The notes under the pieces were generated by a model that was not told where the DNA came from, ran no database searches, and was given only the letters and a program-made list of their open reading frames with translations. Below are positions 1 through 10,533 of a stretch of DNA of 64,000 bases, piece by piece. Both the position numbers and the translations under genes were made by a program. Position 1 is the stretch's first letter, and every line of letters begins with the position of its first letter. Source of the DNA: CAVSIS01 sp963814875. GTDB lineage: Bacteria > Acidobacteriota > Thermoanaerobaculia > Thermoanaerobaculales > Sulfomarinibacteraceae. Location: contig CAWFFJ010000022.1 in the NCBI GenBank assembly GCA_963814875.1, forward strand, positions 1 through 64,000, in the 5' to 3' direction.

Positions 1-33
1 CCGGCCCGCTCCCCCAGGCCGGGCGGTCCGAGC

Positions 34-39
34 TACAAT
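34..39 (+). promoter_or_regulatory. Possible -10 element (TACAAT) before htpX
   Basis: The hexamer TACAAT lies about 80 bases before the htpX start and is the only AT-rich patch in this GC-rich leader. No convincing -35 hexamer is visible at the right distance, so this is a weak promoter call. The htpX start itself is supported by an AAAGGAG ribosome binding site seven bases before the ATG. Confidence 0.25.
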
Positions 40-118
40 CCGTGCGCCCCGAGGAGCCGGAAATCCCGGGGTCCTCACCCGCGTTGAGGCACGCGAGGGG
101 CTCGAAAGGAGCGCCACC

Positions 119-1018
119 ATGGGCGTCGCCAAACGGATCTTCCTGTTCTTTTCGGTCAACCTGCTGATCCTGGTCACGATCAGCGTGACCATGAGCTTGC
201 TCGGCCTGCGCCCCTATCTCACCGCGCAGGGCATCGACTACCGCTCGCTGATGGTCTTCTGCGTGCTGTGGGGTATGGGTGCCTCGCTGATCTCGCTCGC
301 GTTGTCGCGCAAGATGGCGAAGTGGACCATGGGCGTCAAGGTCATCGACCCGAACACCCCCGATCCGATCGCGCGGCAGCTCGTCGCCGACGTGCACAAC
401 CTGGCGCGCGCCGCCGGCCTGCCCAAGATGCCCGAGGTCGGCGTCTACGACTCCCAGGAGGTCAACGCCTTCGCCACCGGCCCGACCCGCTCGCGTGCGC
501 TGGTCGCGGTGTCGGCCGGCATTCTGCGTCGCATGGACCGGCGCGAGCTGGAGGGCGTCCTCGGTCACGAAATCACCCACATCGCCAACGGAGACATGGT
601 CACGATGACGCTGATCCAGGGCATCATCAACGCCTTCGTGATGTTCTTCGCGCGCGTCATCGCCTTCGCGGTCGCGCAGTTCCTGCGCCGCGACGACAGC
701 GGCCCGTCGTTCGCGATCCAGTGGATGCTCACGATGGTGCTCGAGATCGCACTCTCCATCCTCGGCTTCATCGTGGTCGCGTTCTTCTCGCGCATCCGCG
801 AGTTCCGGGCCGACGCCGGCGGCGCTCGGCTCGCCGGTCGCGACAGCATGGTCTCGGCGCTCGAGGCCCTCAAGCGCACCACCGGCCTGGTCGACAACCG
901 CAAGGAGGCCCTCGCCACCTTGAAGATCGCCGGAGGGCGCGGACGCGGCCTGCGCATGCTCTTCGCAACCCATCCACCGCTCGACGAGCGCATCGCGCGC
1001 CTGCGCGACGCCGCCTGA
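119..1018 (+). CDS. htpX: Membrane zinc protease HtpX (M48 family)
   Basis: This is a 299-residue M48 metallopeptidase of the HtpX type, an inner-membrane protease that degrades damaged or misfolded membrane proteins. Two hydrophobic segments fill roughly residues 5-30 and 42-65. The zinc-binding HExxH motif appears as GHEITHIANGD near residue 149, and the downstream REFRADAGGA segment carries the expected third zinc ligand. Two further hydrophobic stretches lie between residues 160 and 225. The length matches the family. The ATG has a strong AAAGGAG ribosome binding site. A GC-rich hairpin follows the stop, so the gene is probably transcribed alone or only weakly coupled to the amidotransferase downstream. 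Confidence 0.95.
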   Translation: MGVAKRIFLFFSVNLLILVTISVTMSLLGLRPYLTAQGIDYRSLMVFCVLWGMGASLISLALSRKMAKWTMGVKVIDPNTPDPIARQLVADVHNLARAAGLPKMPEVGVYDSQEVNAFATGPTRSRALVAVSAGILRRMDRRELEGVLGHEITHIANGDMVTMTLIQGIINAFVMFFARVIAFAVAQFLRRDDSGPSFAIQWMLTMVLEIALSILGFIVVAFFSRIREFRADAGGARLAGRDSMVSALEALKRTTGLVDNRKEALATLKIAGGRGRGLRMLFATHPPLDERIARLRDAA

Positions 1019-1032
1019 GCCCGCTATTTCAG

Positions 1033-1060
1033 CGCGGGCCCGATCGCCTCCGGGCCCGCG
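1033..1060 (+). terminator. GC-rich hairpin after htpX
   Basis: A perfect ten-base stem (CGCGGGCCCG / CGGGCCCGCG) with an eight-base loop begins 14 bases after the htpX stop. No T-run follows it. It may act as a weak or attenuating terminator, or protect the htpX mRNA end, before the amidotransferase gene starts 21 bases later. Confidence 0.4.
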
Positions 1061-1081
1061 ATATACGCACCCGGGAGAGCC

Positions 1082-1807
1082 ATGCAGTCTCTGCTCATCG
1101 TCAAGACCGGCCACGCCGACGCGATCGTGTCCGCTCGCTGCGGCGACTTCGAGGACTGGATCGCGGACGGCCTCGGGCCCGCAGCGCCGCCGATCGAGGT
1201 CTGCGACGTGCGAGAAGGACGCCTCCTCCCCGAGCCCAGCGGGTTGGCGGGAGCGATCGTCACCGGCTCCTCCGCGATGGTCACTGCACGCGAGCCGTGG
1301 AGCGAACGGGCGGCCGCGTGGCTCGCTCGTGCAGTCTCGGAGGGGCTCCCGGTGCTCGGCATCTGCTACGGACACCAACTCCTGGCTCACGCCCTCGGCG
1401 GTCGTGTCGCCGCGAACCCGAGCGGACATGAGATCGGTACCGTCCCCCTGACCTTGACCCACCTTGCTGCCGATGACCCGCTCCTCGGCGGCAGCCCGTC
1501 CCCGACCCCGGTCCAGACCACCCACCTCGAGAGCGTTCTCGAGCTGCCCCGCGGCGTCGCGGCGCTGGCGACGAGCGCACTCGACCCTCACCACGCGTTT
1601 CGCGTCGGGTCCGCATGGGGCGTCCAGTTCCACCCAGAGTTCAGCGCCAAGGTGATGCGGGGCTACCTGGAGGCGCGGCGCGAGCGCCTCACCGACGAAG
1701 GACTCGATGTGGACCACCTGATCGCGCAGGTCGTGCCCTCGAGCCTCGGAACTCAGGTCCTGCGCCGGTTCGGCGCGCTCGCGGCAGACTCGAAGGTCGC
1801 CCGCTGA
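1082..1807 (+). CDS. Class I glutamine amidotransferase (GMP synthase-like domain protein)
   Basis: This 241-residue protein is a stand-alone class I glutamine amidotransferase domain. The nucleophile elbow reads GICYGHQLL, with the catalytic Cys near residue 95. The catalytic His and Glu lie in the motif QFHPEFS near residue 183. No synthetase domain is attached, so this is not GMP synthase (GuaA) itself. It belongs to the broad group of GuaA-like single-domain amidotransferases, some of which act as gamma-glutamyl hydrolases. The substrate cannot be read from the sequence. A GGGAGAG-type ribosome binding site precedes the ATG. Its neighbours give no pathway hint. Confidence 0.85.
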   Translation: MQSLLIVKTGHADAIVSARCGDFEDWIADGLGPAAPPIEVCDVREGRLLPEPSGLAGAIVTGSSAMVTAREPWSERAAAWLARAVSEGLPVLGICYGHQLLAHALGGRVAANPSGHEIGTVPLTLTHLAADDPLLGGSPSPTPVQTTHLESVLELPRGVAALATSALDPHHAFRVGSAWGVQFHPEFSAKVMRGYLEARRERLTDEGLDVDHLIAQVVPSSLGTQVLRRFGALAADSKVAR

Positions 1808-2056
1808 GTCGCCGCGGAGGCCTACGGCTCACCGACTGACGCCGCCCAGCCAACCGAGGTACGCCGCTCCGAACCCGTCGAGGGCAGCCCGCGCCTCCGC
1901 GCTCGGGTCGCCATCGACGGACGGAGAGGTCGGTTTAAAGCACGCGCGAAAGCGGCCGGCGACCTTGGAGATTCCAAGAAATCGCATTCGACATGATGCT
2001 GTCCCCCTCTGGCGAAGTTGCAGCGATTCGGCCGTTTGTGGAAACGATGTTGCGTT

Positions 2057-3001
2057 TCAGGCCATGGCGGCGACCGCCTCCGGGTCGAGCCCTGCCACCG
2101 GGTCGCGCCGCAGTGACTCCGCTAGCGCAGCCGCGTCCAGCTCGACCTCGAGCCGCGGGGCCGGCGTCACCAGCCGCCGCAGCCAGCCCCCGCGCCGAGC
2201 AAGCAGGGCCTCCAGGTCGCGGCTGACCGCGGCGATCATCTCGACCGGCTCGTAGAGCCATCGAGCGGGCGGCCCGCCGTTGCGGCCCACCCTCACGCAG
2301 CCTCGCTCCACCGCCCAGCTCGCCACCGCGGGAGGCAGCCCGCGCAGCACTCGGCTCACCGCCGAGACCTCGGCCTGGTGGGTTTCGCACAAGTAGCGGT
2401 AACCAAACCGCTCGTAAAACACGGCCAAGTGAAAGTGTCGCGGGACATTTACGACTCCGGCCCGGTTGAGCCGCTGCGCCATGAGCAGGATCATGTTGTG
2501 CAGCGGACGACCGATGCCCAATCCCGGATAACGCTGGCCCGGCAGCTGTGGGCGCTCTGCGGTGAAGCTGGCGCGTGGGTTCTGAAGGCACAGCCACTCG
2601 ACGACCAGGATGTCGAAGGGGCGCGTGCCGGCCTCCTCCCCGGTGATCGACGCCTGCCGCACACGTCGGAGCTCGACCACCAGGTCGATGAGGCGGTGGT
2701 CGTCGTCCTGTCCCCCGTCGAACAGCACCTGCACGCGGTGCCGTCGGGCCTCGTCGCCGCCGATGGCAACCCGGGTCTCGTCGAACCCGGCGCGCCGGAT
2801 CACGGCCGTGATGCCGTAGGCGTCCAGCGCCCGCTCGATGCCTGCGCGACTGTAGAAGCCGGCAAAGTGCCCCGTCCGTTCGCCCCCAGCCGCCGGAGAC
2901 GCCGGCAGTAGCTCCGCGACGAGGTCGGCGTCGTCATCGCCGACCAGCTCCAAGGTGCTCAGGGTGCGCCCGATCCGCTCGTACCGCCGCTCGATGCTCA
3001 C
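2057..3001 (-). CDS. Conserved hypothetical protein with GNAT-like core
   Basis: This is a 314-residue soluble protein that I cannot assign to a characterised function. The middle section contains PGLGIGRPLHNMILLMAQRL, resembling the acetyl-CoA pyrophosphate loop and following helix of GNAT acyltransferases. A later FYERFGYRYL stretch recalls the terminal strand seen in that fold. The N-terminal third and the C-terminal 90 residues match nothing I recognise. The start is a GTG with a weak ribosome binding site. It follows the lipoprotein gene at 3034-4122 with a 32-base gap on the same strand, so the two are probably co-transcribed. The acyltransferase reading is inference from short motifs only. 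Confidence 0.6.
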   Translation of the reverse strand: MSIERRYERIGRTLSTLELVGDDDADLVAELLPASPAAGGERTGHFAGFYSRAGIERALDAYGITAVIRRAGFDETRVAIGGDEARRHRVQVLFDGGQDDDHRLIDLVVELRRVRQASITGEEAGTRPFDILVVEWLCLQNPRASFTAERPQLPGQRYPGLGIGRPLHNMILLMAQRLNRAGVVNVPRHFHLAVFYERFGYRYLCETHQAEVSAVSRVLRGLPPAVASWAVERGCVRVGRNGGPPARWLYEPVEMIAAVSRDLEALLARRGGWLRRLVTPAPRLEVELDAAALAESLRRDPVAGLDPEAVAAMA

Positions 3002-3033
3002 GAGATCAGTCTACGATGACTCGCCTGCACTTC

Positions 3034-4122
3034 TCACGGCACCCGGCGCACGACGAACAGTGGGCCCGTGCGCCACTCCGGCGGCAGGTCCACGATTTCC
3101 TCAGACACGGTCTCGCCGGCGTCATCGAGAACTGTCAGCTCGACCCAAGCTACCGTCCCCGGCAGGGCCAACCGCACCGCCTGGCAGGTCGCCGGAAGCG
3201 TCGACCACTGGCGCAGGTCACCATCGCCGCCGCCACTGCCGAGACGGGCCTCGAGACTCGCCTCGGCGAGCTCGTTCATGTCGGTCAGGACCACCGCGGG
3301 ATGAACCTCCCCCGTGTCGGTCGCTACCACGCCGATCTCGTTCGCATCCCAATCTGAAGGAATGAAGCGCAGGTGCGACGCCGCCGCGCCCCCAGAAGCG
3401 TGCGCCTCGACCGTGACCTTTTCCGGCCTGGCACCGAGCAACAGCAGGACCAGCAGCTCGCGGGACCCTCGTTCCGACCTCGAGGTTTCGGGCCCGGGCA
3501 ACACCTGGAGGCCCTCCTCCAGGCCAGCCAGACCACCCAAGCGGGCCAGCTCGGTGAGCAGAAACGGTTGATCGGGTGCTGCGCGCAGCGCTTCTCCAAG
3601 AGCGGCTCGCGCTTCGTCGATACCACCGGCCTGCTCGAGGGCGAGGGCCGCGGCCCAGCGACTGAAAGCAAAGGCGCAGGCCCCGCAACCGGACGAGTTG
3701 ATCTCGGCGAGGACGCGCTCGGCGTCCTGGGCTGCGGGCTCCAACTCCTGGAGCGCCAGGGAGTCCAGCATCGCGACGGTGGCGAGCCACACACGCTCGA
3801 ACGATTCGCCACGGAAGAAGTCCTGGGGCGCGGCACTCACGCCTGTCCCGCCGTCGAGCCAGCCCAGGCCCCGCAAGGCGGCCTCGCGGCTGCGCTGGTA
3901 GTCACCCAGCTCGAGCCGGATCATCGCCTCCTCCATGGTGGCCAGAACGGCGTTGCGGTCGGCCACGGGGAGCACGTCGAGCACGGTCAGCGCGGACTCG
4001 GGGCCGGCTCCGTAGTAGTTCGCGGTGAGCCACGGGAACGTCATCGACGCGCAACCCACCGCGAGCCCTGCCAGCAGCACAGCGCCGACCAGCCTGAAAC
4101 CGGTGTTGCGATCGAACGTCAC
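3034..4122 (-). CDS. Putative lipoprotein, COG3014-like
   Basis: This gene encodes 362 residues. The N terminus is a lipoprotein signal: a hydrophobic run ending LLAGLAVGCAS, with the lipobox Cys near residue 22. The next section (NYYGAGPESAL, then helices rich in Leu and Ala) looks like a TPR-type helical repeat domain and resembles the uncharacterised COG3014 group as I remember it. The C-terminal third is beta-rich. I chose the GTG at 4122 because an AAGGGGA ribosome binding site precedes it; a longer reading frame upstream would overlap the divergent UbiA gene. It probably sits in the envelope, attached by a lipid anchor. Its exact role is unknown. Confidence 0.7.
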   Translation of the reverse strand: MTFDRNTGFRLVGAVLLAGLAVGCASMTFPWLTANYYGAGPESALTVLDVLPVADRNAVLATMEEAMIRLELGDYQRSREAALRGLGWLDGGTGVSAAPQDFFRGESFERVWLATVAMLDSLALQELEPAAQDAERVLAEINSSGCGACAFAFSRWAAALALEQAGGIDEARAALGEALRAAPDQPFLLTELARLGGLAGLEEGLQVLPGPETSRSERGSRELLVLLLLGARPEKVTVEAHASGGAAASHLRFIPSDWDANEIGVVATDTGEVHPAVVLTDMNELAEASLEARLGSGGGDGDLRQWSTLPATCQAVRLALPGTVAWVELTVLDDAGETVSEEIVDLPPEWRTGPLFVVRRVP

Positions 4123-4288
4123 GTCCTGTCCCCTTCGAGCCGCACGTCTGAGATGGTACCGCCGTCTCTCGTTCCAAGCACGGTCGATGTCACCTTTGGA
4201 GCGCACTCCGCTTCTCAAAGACACCGCTGCCGAGACTCTCAACCCGCCCGCGATGGTAGGATTCCGGCCGGATGATGAGGATTCCACT

Positions 4289-5734
<1,446 letters not shown>

Positions 5735-5743
5735 GGGTTGCCA

Positions 5744-7120
5744 GTGGCGCACTCGACGCCGACCTCGACCGTAGAGCTCAGCGGCTGGGGCAACCTGCCG
5801 ACTGCACGCTGCCGGGTGGCGCGTCCGGACTCGCGCAGCACATTGTCTCCGATCGTCACCGGCGAGCCGGTCCCGTCGTTGATCCCGCGCGGGCTCGGCC
5901 GGGCCTACGGCGACCCCGCTCTCGACGAGCGCGGCCTCGTCGTCGACCTCACCCGGCTCGACGCCATGCTCGACTTCGATGCCGACGGTGGCGTGCTCAC
6001 CTGCCAGGGCGGGGTGAGTCTGGACGACATCCTCGACACCTTCATTCCGCGGGGCTGGACGCTGTCGGTCATGCCGGGCACCCGCTTCGTAACGGTCGGT
6101 GGCGCAATCGCGGCGGACGTGCACGGCAAGAACCACCACCAGGTCGGCTCCTTCGCTGCCAGCCTGGTCGACCTCGATCTCCTCTGCGCCTCGGGTGAGA
6201 CCCTGCGCTGCTCCCGGGACGTCGAGCCCGATGCGTTCTTGGCGACGGTGGGAGGCATGGGCCTCACTGGCATCGTGACCGAGGCTCGGATCCGGCTCGA
6301 GCGGATCGAGACCGCCTATTGCCGCGTCACCGAGCTGCGCACGAGGGATCTCGACGAGACCCTCGAGCGCTTCGAAAGCACCGCCAACGCCTCCCCCTTC
6401 TCCGTGGCCTGGGTGGACTGTCTGGCGCGGGGACGCTCTCTCGGTCGTTCGGTACTGATGTTCGGCGACATGGCCACCCGCGACGAGCTGCCGGCGAAGG
6501 CGAGGCACGAGCCCCTGCGGGCTTCTTCTGGGCTCAACCTGGCAGTGCCCTTCCCGATGCCCTCGATCGCCCTCAACCCATTGACGGTGAAGGCCTTCAA
6601 CACCGCCTACTACGCCTCGCACCGCGCCGGGACCAAGCTCGTCGACTCGCGCTCCTTCTTTCACCCCCTCGACGGGATCGCCGACTGGAACCGCGTCTAC
6701 GGCCGTCGCGGCTTCGTCCAGTACCAGGCGCTGCTGCCCCCGTCGACCTCGCGCCGCGGGCTGGTCGAGCTGCTCGGAGCGATCTCCGAAGCGCGCGCGG
6801 CGTCGTTCCTCTCGGTGCTCAAGACCACCGGACCTGCGAGCGGCGGAATGCTGTCCTACCTCGAACCCGGCCACACGCTGGCGCTCGACCTGCCCAACAC
6901 CGGCGAGCCACTGCGTCGCCTCGCGCGCCGGCTCGACGAGATCCTGCTCCGCCACGGCGGGCGCCTCTACCTCGCCAAGGACGCCCTCACCACTGCCGAG
7001 ACCTTCGCCGCCATGTACCCGACCCTGCCCGCGTTCCGCGCGGTCAAGGCGCGTCTCGACCCGAACCGCCGCTTCGTCTCGAACCAGGCCCGCCGCCTGG
7101 GGATCGTGGAGGAGCCATGA
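5744..7120 (+). CDS. dprE1: FAD-dependent oxidoreductase, DprE1-like
   Basis: This 458-residue flavoprotein resembles decaprenylphosphoryl-ribose 2-oxidase. The FAD-binding half contains PRGLGRAYGDP and the motif HGKNHHQVGSF, both typical of mycobacterial DprE1. The substrate half keeps GFVQYQA and GGRLYLAKDALTTAETF, matching conserved Gln and Lys active-site positions. The position that aligns, from memory, with the mycobacterial inhibitor-trapping Cys387 is Ala near residue 380 (LALDLP). The GTG at 5744 is preferred over the TTG at 5738 because AGGGG lies six bases before it. It follows the UbiA fusion by nine bases and overlaps the SDR gene by four bases (ATGA), so the three genes form one operon. 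Confidence 0.88.
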   Translation: MAHSTPTSTVELSGWGNLPTARCRVARPDSRSTLSPIVTGEPVPSLIPRGLGRAYGDPALDERGLVVDLTRLDAMLDFDADGGVLTCQGGVSLDDILDTFIPRGWTLSVMPGTRFVTVGGAIAADVHGKNHHQVGSFAASLVDLDLLCASGETLRCSRDVEPDAFLATVGGMGLTGIVTEARIRLERIETAYCRVTELRTRDLDETLERFESTANASPFSVAWVDCLARGRSLGRSVLMFGDMATRDELPAKARHEPLRASSGLNLAVPFPMPSIALNPLTVKAFNTAYYASHRAGTKLVDSRSFFHPLDGIADWNRVYGRRGFVQYQALLPPSTSRRGLVELLGAISEARAASFLSVLKTTGPASGGMLSYLEPGHTLALDLPNTGEPLRRLARRLDEILLRHGGRLYLAKDALTTAETFAAMYPTLPAFRAVKARLDPNRRFVSNQARRLGIVEEP

Positions 7121-7866
7121 GCGAGACCGTTCTGGTCCTCGGCGCCACCTCTGGCATCGCCCGCGCGCTGTGCCGCCTGCTCGCGATCCGCGGTGACCGC
7201 CTGGTGCTCGCCGCACGCGACGACGAGGCGCTCGCCACGCTGGCCGCCGACCTCACGACCCGGACCGCGGCACATCCCGAGACGGTCGCCTTCGACGCCG
7301 TCGACCTCGCCGGGGCCGCCGCGTTTTTCGAGCGCTGCCTGGCGGCGGCGGGCGGCGCGTTCGACGGCGTCGTGCTCTGCTTCGGGACGCTGCCAGATCA
7401 GGAGGCGGCATTCCGCGACCCGGATGCGGCGCGCGCCGCCCTCGAGGTCAACCTGGTCGCGCCGATCGTACTGCTCGACCTCGCGGCGGCCCATCTCGAG
7501 GAGCGGGGACACGGCTGGATCGCGGCCATCTCCTCGGTCGCGGGCGACCGCGGCCGGCAGTCGAACTTCCTCTACGGCAGCGCCAAGTCCGGCCTCTCGG
7601 CCTACCTCTCCGGGCTGCGCAACCGGCTCGCCGCCAGGGGCGTCCATGTGCTCACGGTCAAGCCCGGTTTCGTCGACACTGCCATGACCCAGGGCGTGGT
7701 CGACCCGCGGTCTCCCCTGCTTGCCTCGCCGGAAAAGGTCGCGCGCGACATCGAGCGCGCCATCCGCCGCCGGCGTGACGTGCTCTACACGCCGTGGTTC
7801 TGGCGGGTCGTCATGCTCGTCATCCGCAACATCCCCGAGCGCGTCTTCAAGCGAATGAAGCTCTAG
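7117..7866 (+). CDS. dprE2: Short-chain dehydrogenase, DprE2-like
   Basis: A 249-residue classical SDR enzyme. The cofactor motif GATSGIA lies near residue 9, and the catalytic YxxxK appears in FLYGSAKSGL near residue 150. The C-terminal segment (FWRVVMLVIRNIP) is hydrophobic and may touch the membrane, as in mycobacterial DprE2. In that system DprE2 reduces the 2-keto intermediate made by DprE1 to decaprenylphosphoryl arabinose. The ATGA overlap with the DprE1-like gene indicates translational coupling. The specific role is inferred mainly from this context, since SDR sequences alone rarely fix the substrate. Confidence 0.85.
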   Translation: MSETVLVLGATSGIARALCRLLAIRGDRLVLAARDDEALATLAADLTTRTAAHPETVAFDAVDLAGAAAFFERCLAAAGGAFDGVVLCFGTLPDQEAAFRDPDAARAALEVNLVAPIVLLDLAAAHLEERGHGWIAAISSVAGDRGRQSNFLYGSAKSGLSAYLSGLRNRLAARGVHVLTVKPGFVDTAMTQGVVDPRSPLLASPEKVARDIERAIRRRRDVLYTPWFWRVVMLVIRNIPERVFKRMKL

Positions 7867-7872
7867 CCCGCA

Positions 7873-10404
7873 CTATTCACCGGGGTCCGACAGCTCCGCC
7901 TCTGCTGTCCCTCTGGCACGGGCTCGGCGACGGCGCCAGTGGAGGTAAAGACCCCACCCGAACAGCAGTGGAGACCACAGCAGCACTGCGAACAGGCCGA
8001 TGCTCGCGTGGTTTGCAAGCGTCCGCAGCGGATTGGCAGCAAAGGCGGTGTCGCTGATCAGGTAGGTCCAGGTCGCGGACGGACCGCGAAGGCCATGGGC
8101 CTCCCAGTCCACGCCGTCGCCAGTGATCTCCATCGCGTCGAAGAGCTCGACGACCGCGTCGTCGATCCGGTCGGGAAGGCGCTCGAACGCGGCGATGGCG
8201 GCACGTGTGAACTCGACGACCGGTGTGCGACCGTCGAGCGCGACGAGGTGGATCTCGTCGCGGAGCATCCGCAGCTCGTCAAGGTGCTCGGCCCAGCACC
8301 GGTCGATCACGCTCAGCGTCAGCCGCCGCTCGATCGTTTGCAGGACGGACTCGCCGGCCATCGGAATCAGCCTCGACCAGCGCTCGTGACACCTCGACTC
8401 GAGCAGTGCCGGGACAAGGCGTCGTTCGAGCAACGCTTGTCGGCGGTCCTGGATCTGGTGCTGCTGGCGCTCGATCACCTCGGCATACTCGTAGATGCGC
8501 TTGCGCGCGTCGAAGCACTCGCCTTCGGCGACCCGCTGTGCGTGCTCGATCGCCCGCTGGACGAAGCGGGAATCCAAGGCGCCGTCGATAGCCTGCAGCT
8601 CGTGCTCCCGCGGCACGAGACGGTCGATGCCCGCGCGCCTCACGAGAGGATCCTCGAGGCTGATGAAGAAACGTGTCGATCCCGGATCGCCCTGGCGTCC
8701 GGCGCGTCCCCGCAGCTGCAGGTCAATGCGAAGGCTCTCGTGCCGGTTGGTACCGATGACATAGAGTCCCCCGAGCGCCAGGACCCGGTCGCGGTTGCGC
8801 TCACCGAGGCCGCCCAGACGGATGTCCGTGCCGCGGCCCGCCATGTTGGTGGAGATCGTCACTCGCCCGAGATCACCGGCCTCGGCGACGACGGCCGCCT
8901 CGCGCTCGTCGTTGCGCGCATTGAGGACGTCACATTCCACGCCCTCCCGCTGGAGCATCGCGGCAAGGTGATCGGACTCCTCGACGCTGGCCGTGCCGAC
9001 CAGCACCGGCCTGGCGGTCCGGTGGACCCGTGCAATCTCCGCGACGAGCGCGCGATCGCGTGCGTCGCGACCAGCGAAGACGAGGTCTGCCTCGTCGACC
9101 CGGATGCAGGGGCGGTTGGGAGGCACTGCGACCACCCGAAGGCCGTAGACGTCCCACAGCTCGTCGGCAGCGCTCACGGCCGTCGCTGTCATCCCACAGA
9201 TTAGCGGATACCGGCGCAGCAGGTGTTGCAGGGTGATCGAGCCGAGGATCGTGCCACCAGAGCCCACGCGGAGGCCCTCTTTCGCCTCCACCGCCGCCTG
9301 CAGCCCGTCCGGCCAGTGCCGGTTCTCTGCGACGCGGCCGGTCAGCTCGTCGACCAGCTCGACACAGCCGTGGCGGACGATGTAGTCGACATCGCGGCGG
9401 AGCAGATGCTCCGCGTGGAGAGCGTTGCGCAGCGCCGCCTGGGAGACCACGCCATCGCCGGCAAAGAGGTCGCATGCGAGCTCGCGCTCGACCCGCACGA
9501 TCCCTCCCTCCGTGAGGAAGATGTTGCGCTCGCCGGGATCGATGTCGAAGTCAGCGCCCGGGCTCAGGCGATGCGCCAAATCCGCTATGTGAGCGAGACC
9601 GTCGGGAGCATCTTCTGCGGCTCCCGCGATCACCAGCGGGATCCGCGCCTCATCGACCAGGATCGAGTCCGCCTCATCGACCAGGGCCAGATGCAAGGGC
9701 CGGTGGACCTGATGCTCGGGTTCGAGGCACACGCCGTCCCGCAGCAGGTCGAACCCGGCCTCCTTGGCGGTCAGATAGGTGACGTCGCAACGGTAGGCGG
9801 CTCGTCTCTCGGCCGCCGCCATCCCCTCCTGAATGCAGCCCACGGACAGGCCGAGCATGCGGTACACGGGCCCCATCCAGGCTGCATCGCGCCGCGCCAG
9901 GTAGTCGTTGAAGGTGAGGACGTGGACCCCACGACCCGCGAGCCCGTGCAACGTTGCGGCGAACACCGCCGCCAGCGTCTTCCCTTCGCCGGTCGGCAGC
10001 TCGGCGACGCGACCGCGTGCCATCGCGAGGCCGGCGACCACCTGCACGGGGTGCGGGTCGAGTCCGATGGTGCGCCGGGCCGCCTCGCGGACCAGGCTGA
10101 ACACGTCGGCTCCGACGAGGCGCACACTCTCGATCTCATCGCCGCCCTCCCCGGCGTTGCCGAACGAGTCGATGGTGCGCAGGCTGGCGCCCAGTCGCTG
10201 AGCCGAAACGGCGAGGTCGGCGTCGCAAAGGCCCCCGAGGTCGGTCACGAGGATCCTCTCGCTCTCCTCCCAGTACGGCGCGAGGTCGCTTTCCAGCCGG
10301 TCCAAATCCATCCAAGACAATGTCCTGGCGAGCCATCCCGGGAACCGTCCGCTCGAGCCCGCTAGTCGAGGCGTGCGCCGATCTTGAGAATCCGTTTCTG
10401 TCAT
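7873..10404 (-). CDS. Divergent SecA-like translocase ATPase with C-terminal membrane anchor
   Basis: The 843-residue product keeps the SecA motor. Visible motifs are Walker A LPTGEGKT near residue 136, NDYLARRDAAWM, DEADSILVDEAR (canonical SecA has DEVDSI), NMAGRGTDIRLGG and QLRGRAGRQGDPGSTRFF. It differs from housekeeping SecA in several places: DVTYLTAKEAGFDLLRD replaces the usual TNNEFGFDYLRD region, and the C-terminal zinc finger/SecB-binding tail is missing. In its place, residues about 795-820 form a hydrophobic segment (GLFAVLLWSPLLFGWGLYL) followed by an Arg-rich tail. It is probably an accessory translocase or a specialised paralogue. The start may be this ATG or a GTG two codons upstream that has GGGG at good spacing. 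It converges on the SDR gene with a six-base gap. Confidence 0.85.
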   Translation of the reverse strand: MTETDSQDRRTPRLAGSSGRFPGWLARTLSWMDLDRLESDLAPYWEESERILVTDLGGLCDADLAVSAQRLGASLRTIDSFGNAGEGGDEIESVRLVGADVFSLVREAARRTIGLDPHPVQVVAGLAMARGRVAELPTGEGKTLAAVFAATLHGLAGRGVHVLTFNDYLARRDAAWMGPVYRMLGLSVGCIQEGMAAAERRAAYRCDVTYLTAKEAGFDLLRDGVCLEPEHQVHRPLHLALVDEADSILVDEARIPLVIAGAAEDAPDGLAHIADLAHRLSPGADFDIDPGERNIFLTEGGIVRVERELACDLFAGDGVVSQAALRNALHAEHLLRRDVDYIVRHGCVELVDELTGRVAENRHWPDGLQAAVEAKEGLRVGSGGTILGSITLQHLLRRYPLICGMTATAVSAADELWDVYGLRVVAVPPNRPCIRVDEADLVFAGRDARDRALVAEIARVHRTARPVLVGTASVEESDHLAAMLQREGVECDVLNARNDEREAAVVAEAGDLGRVTISTNMAGRGTDIRLGGLGERNRDRVLALGGLYVIGTNRHESLRIDLQLRGRAGRQGDPGSTRFFISLEDPLVRRAGIDRLVPREHELQAIDGALDSRFVQRAIEHAQRVAEGECFDARKRIYEYAEVIERQQHQIQDRRQALLERRLVPALLESRCHERWSRLIPMAGESVLQTIERRLTLSVIDRCWAEHLDELRMLRDEIHLVALDGRTPVVEFTRAAIAAFERLPDRIDDAVVELFDAMEITGDGVDWEAHGLRGPSATWTYLISDTAFAANPLRTLANHASIGLFAVLLWSPLLFGWGLYLHWRRRRARARGTAEAELSDPGE

Positions 10405-10533
10405 GCCCACTGTGAACCCCCTGATCCCGGAGCCGCTGCCCGGTCTCCCAGACGCGCGCGGGGCGGGTCGTCGGACGCAGGGCATGGCGGCTCGATCCGC
10501 TGCCATGGTTCGCAAATCGTTCAGTTGTCGGGA

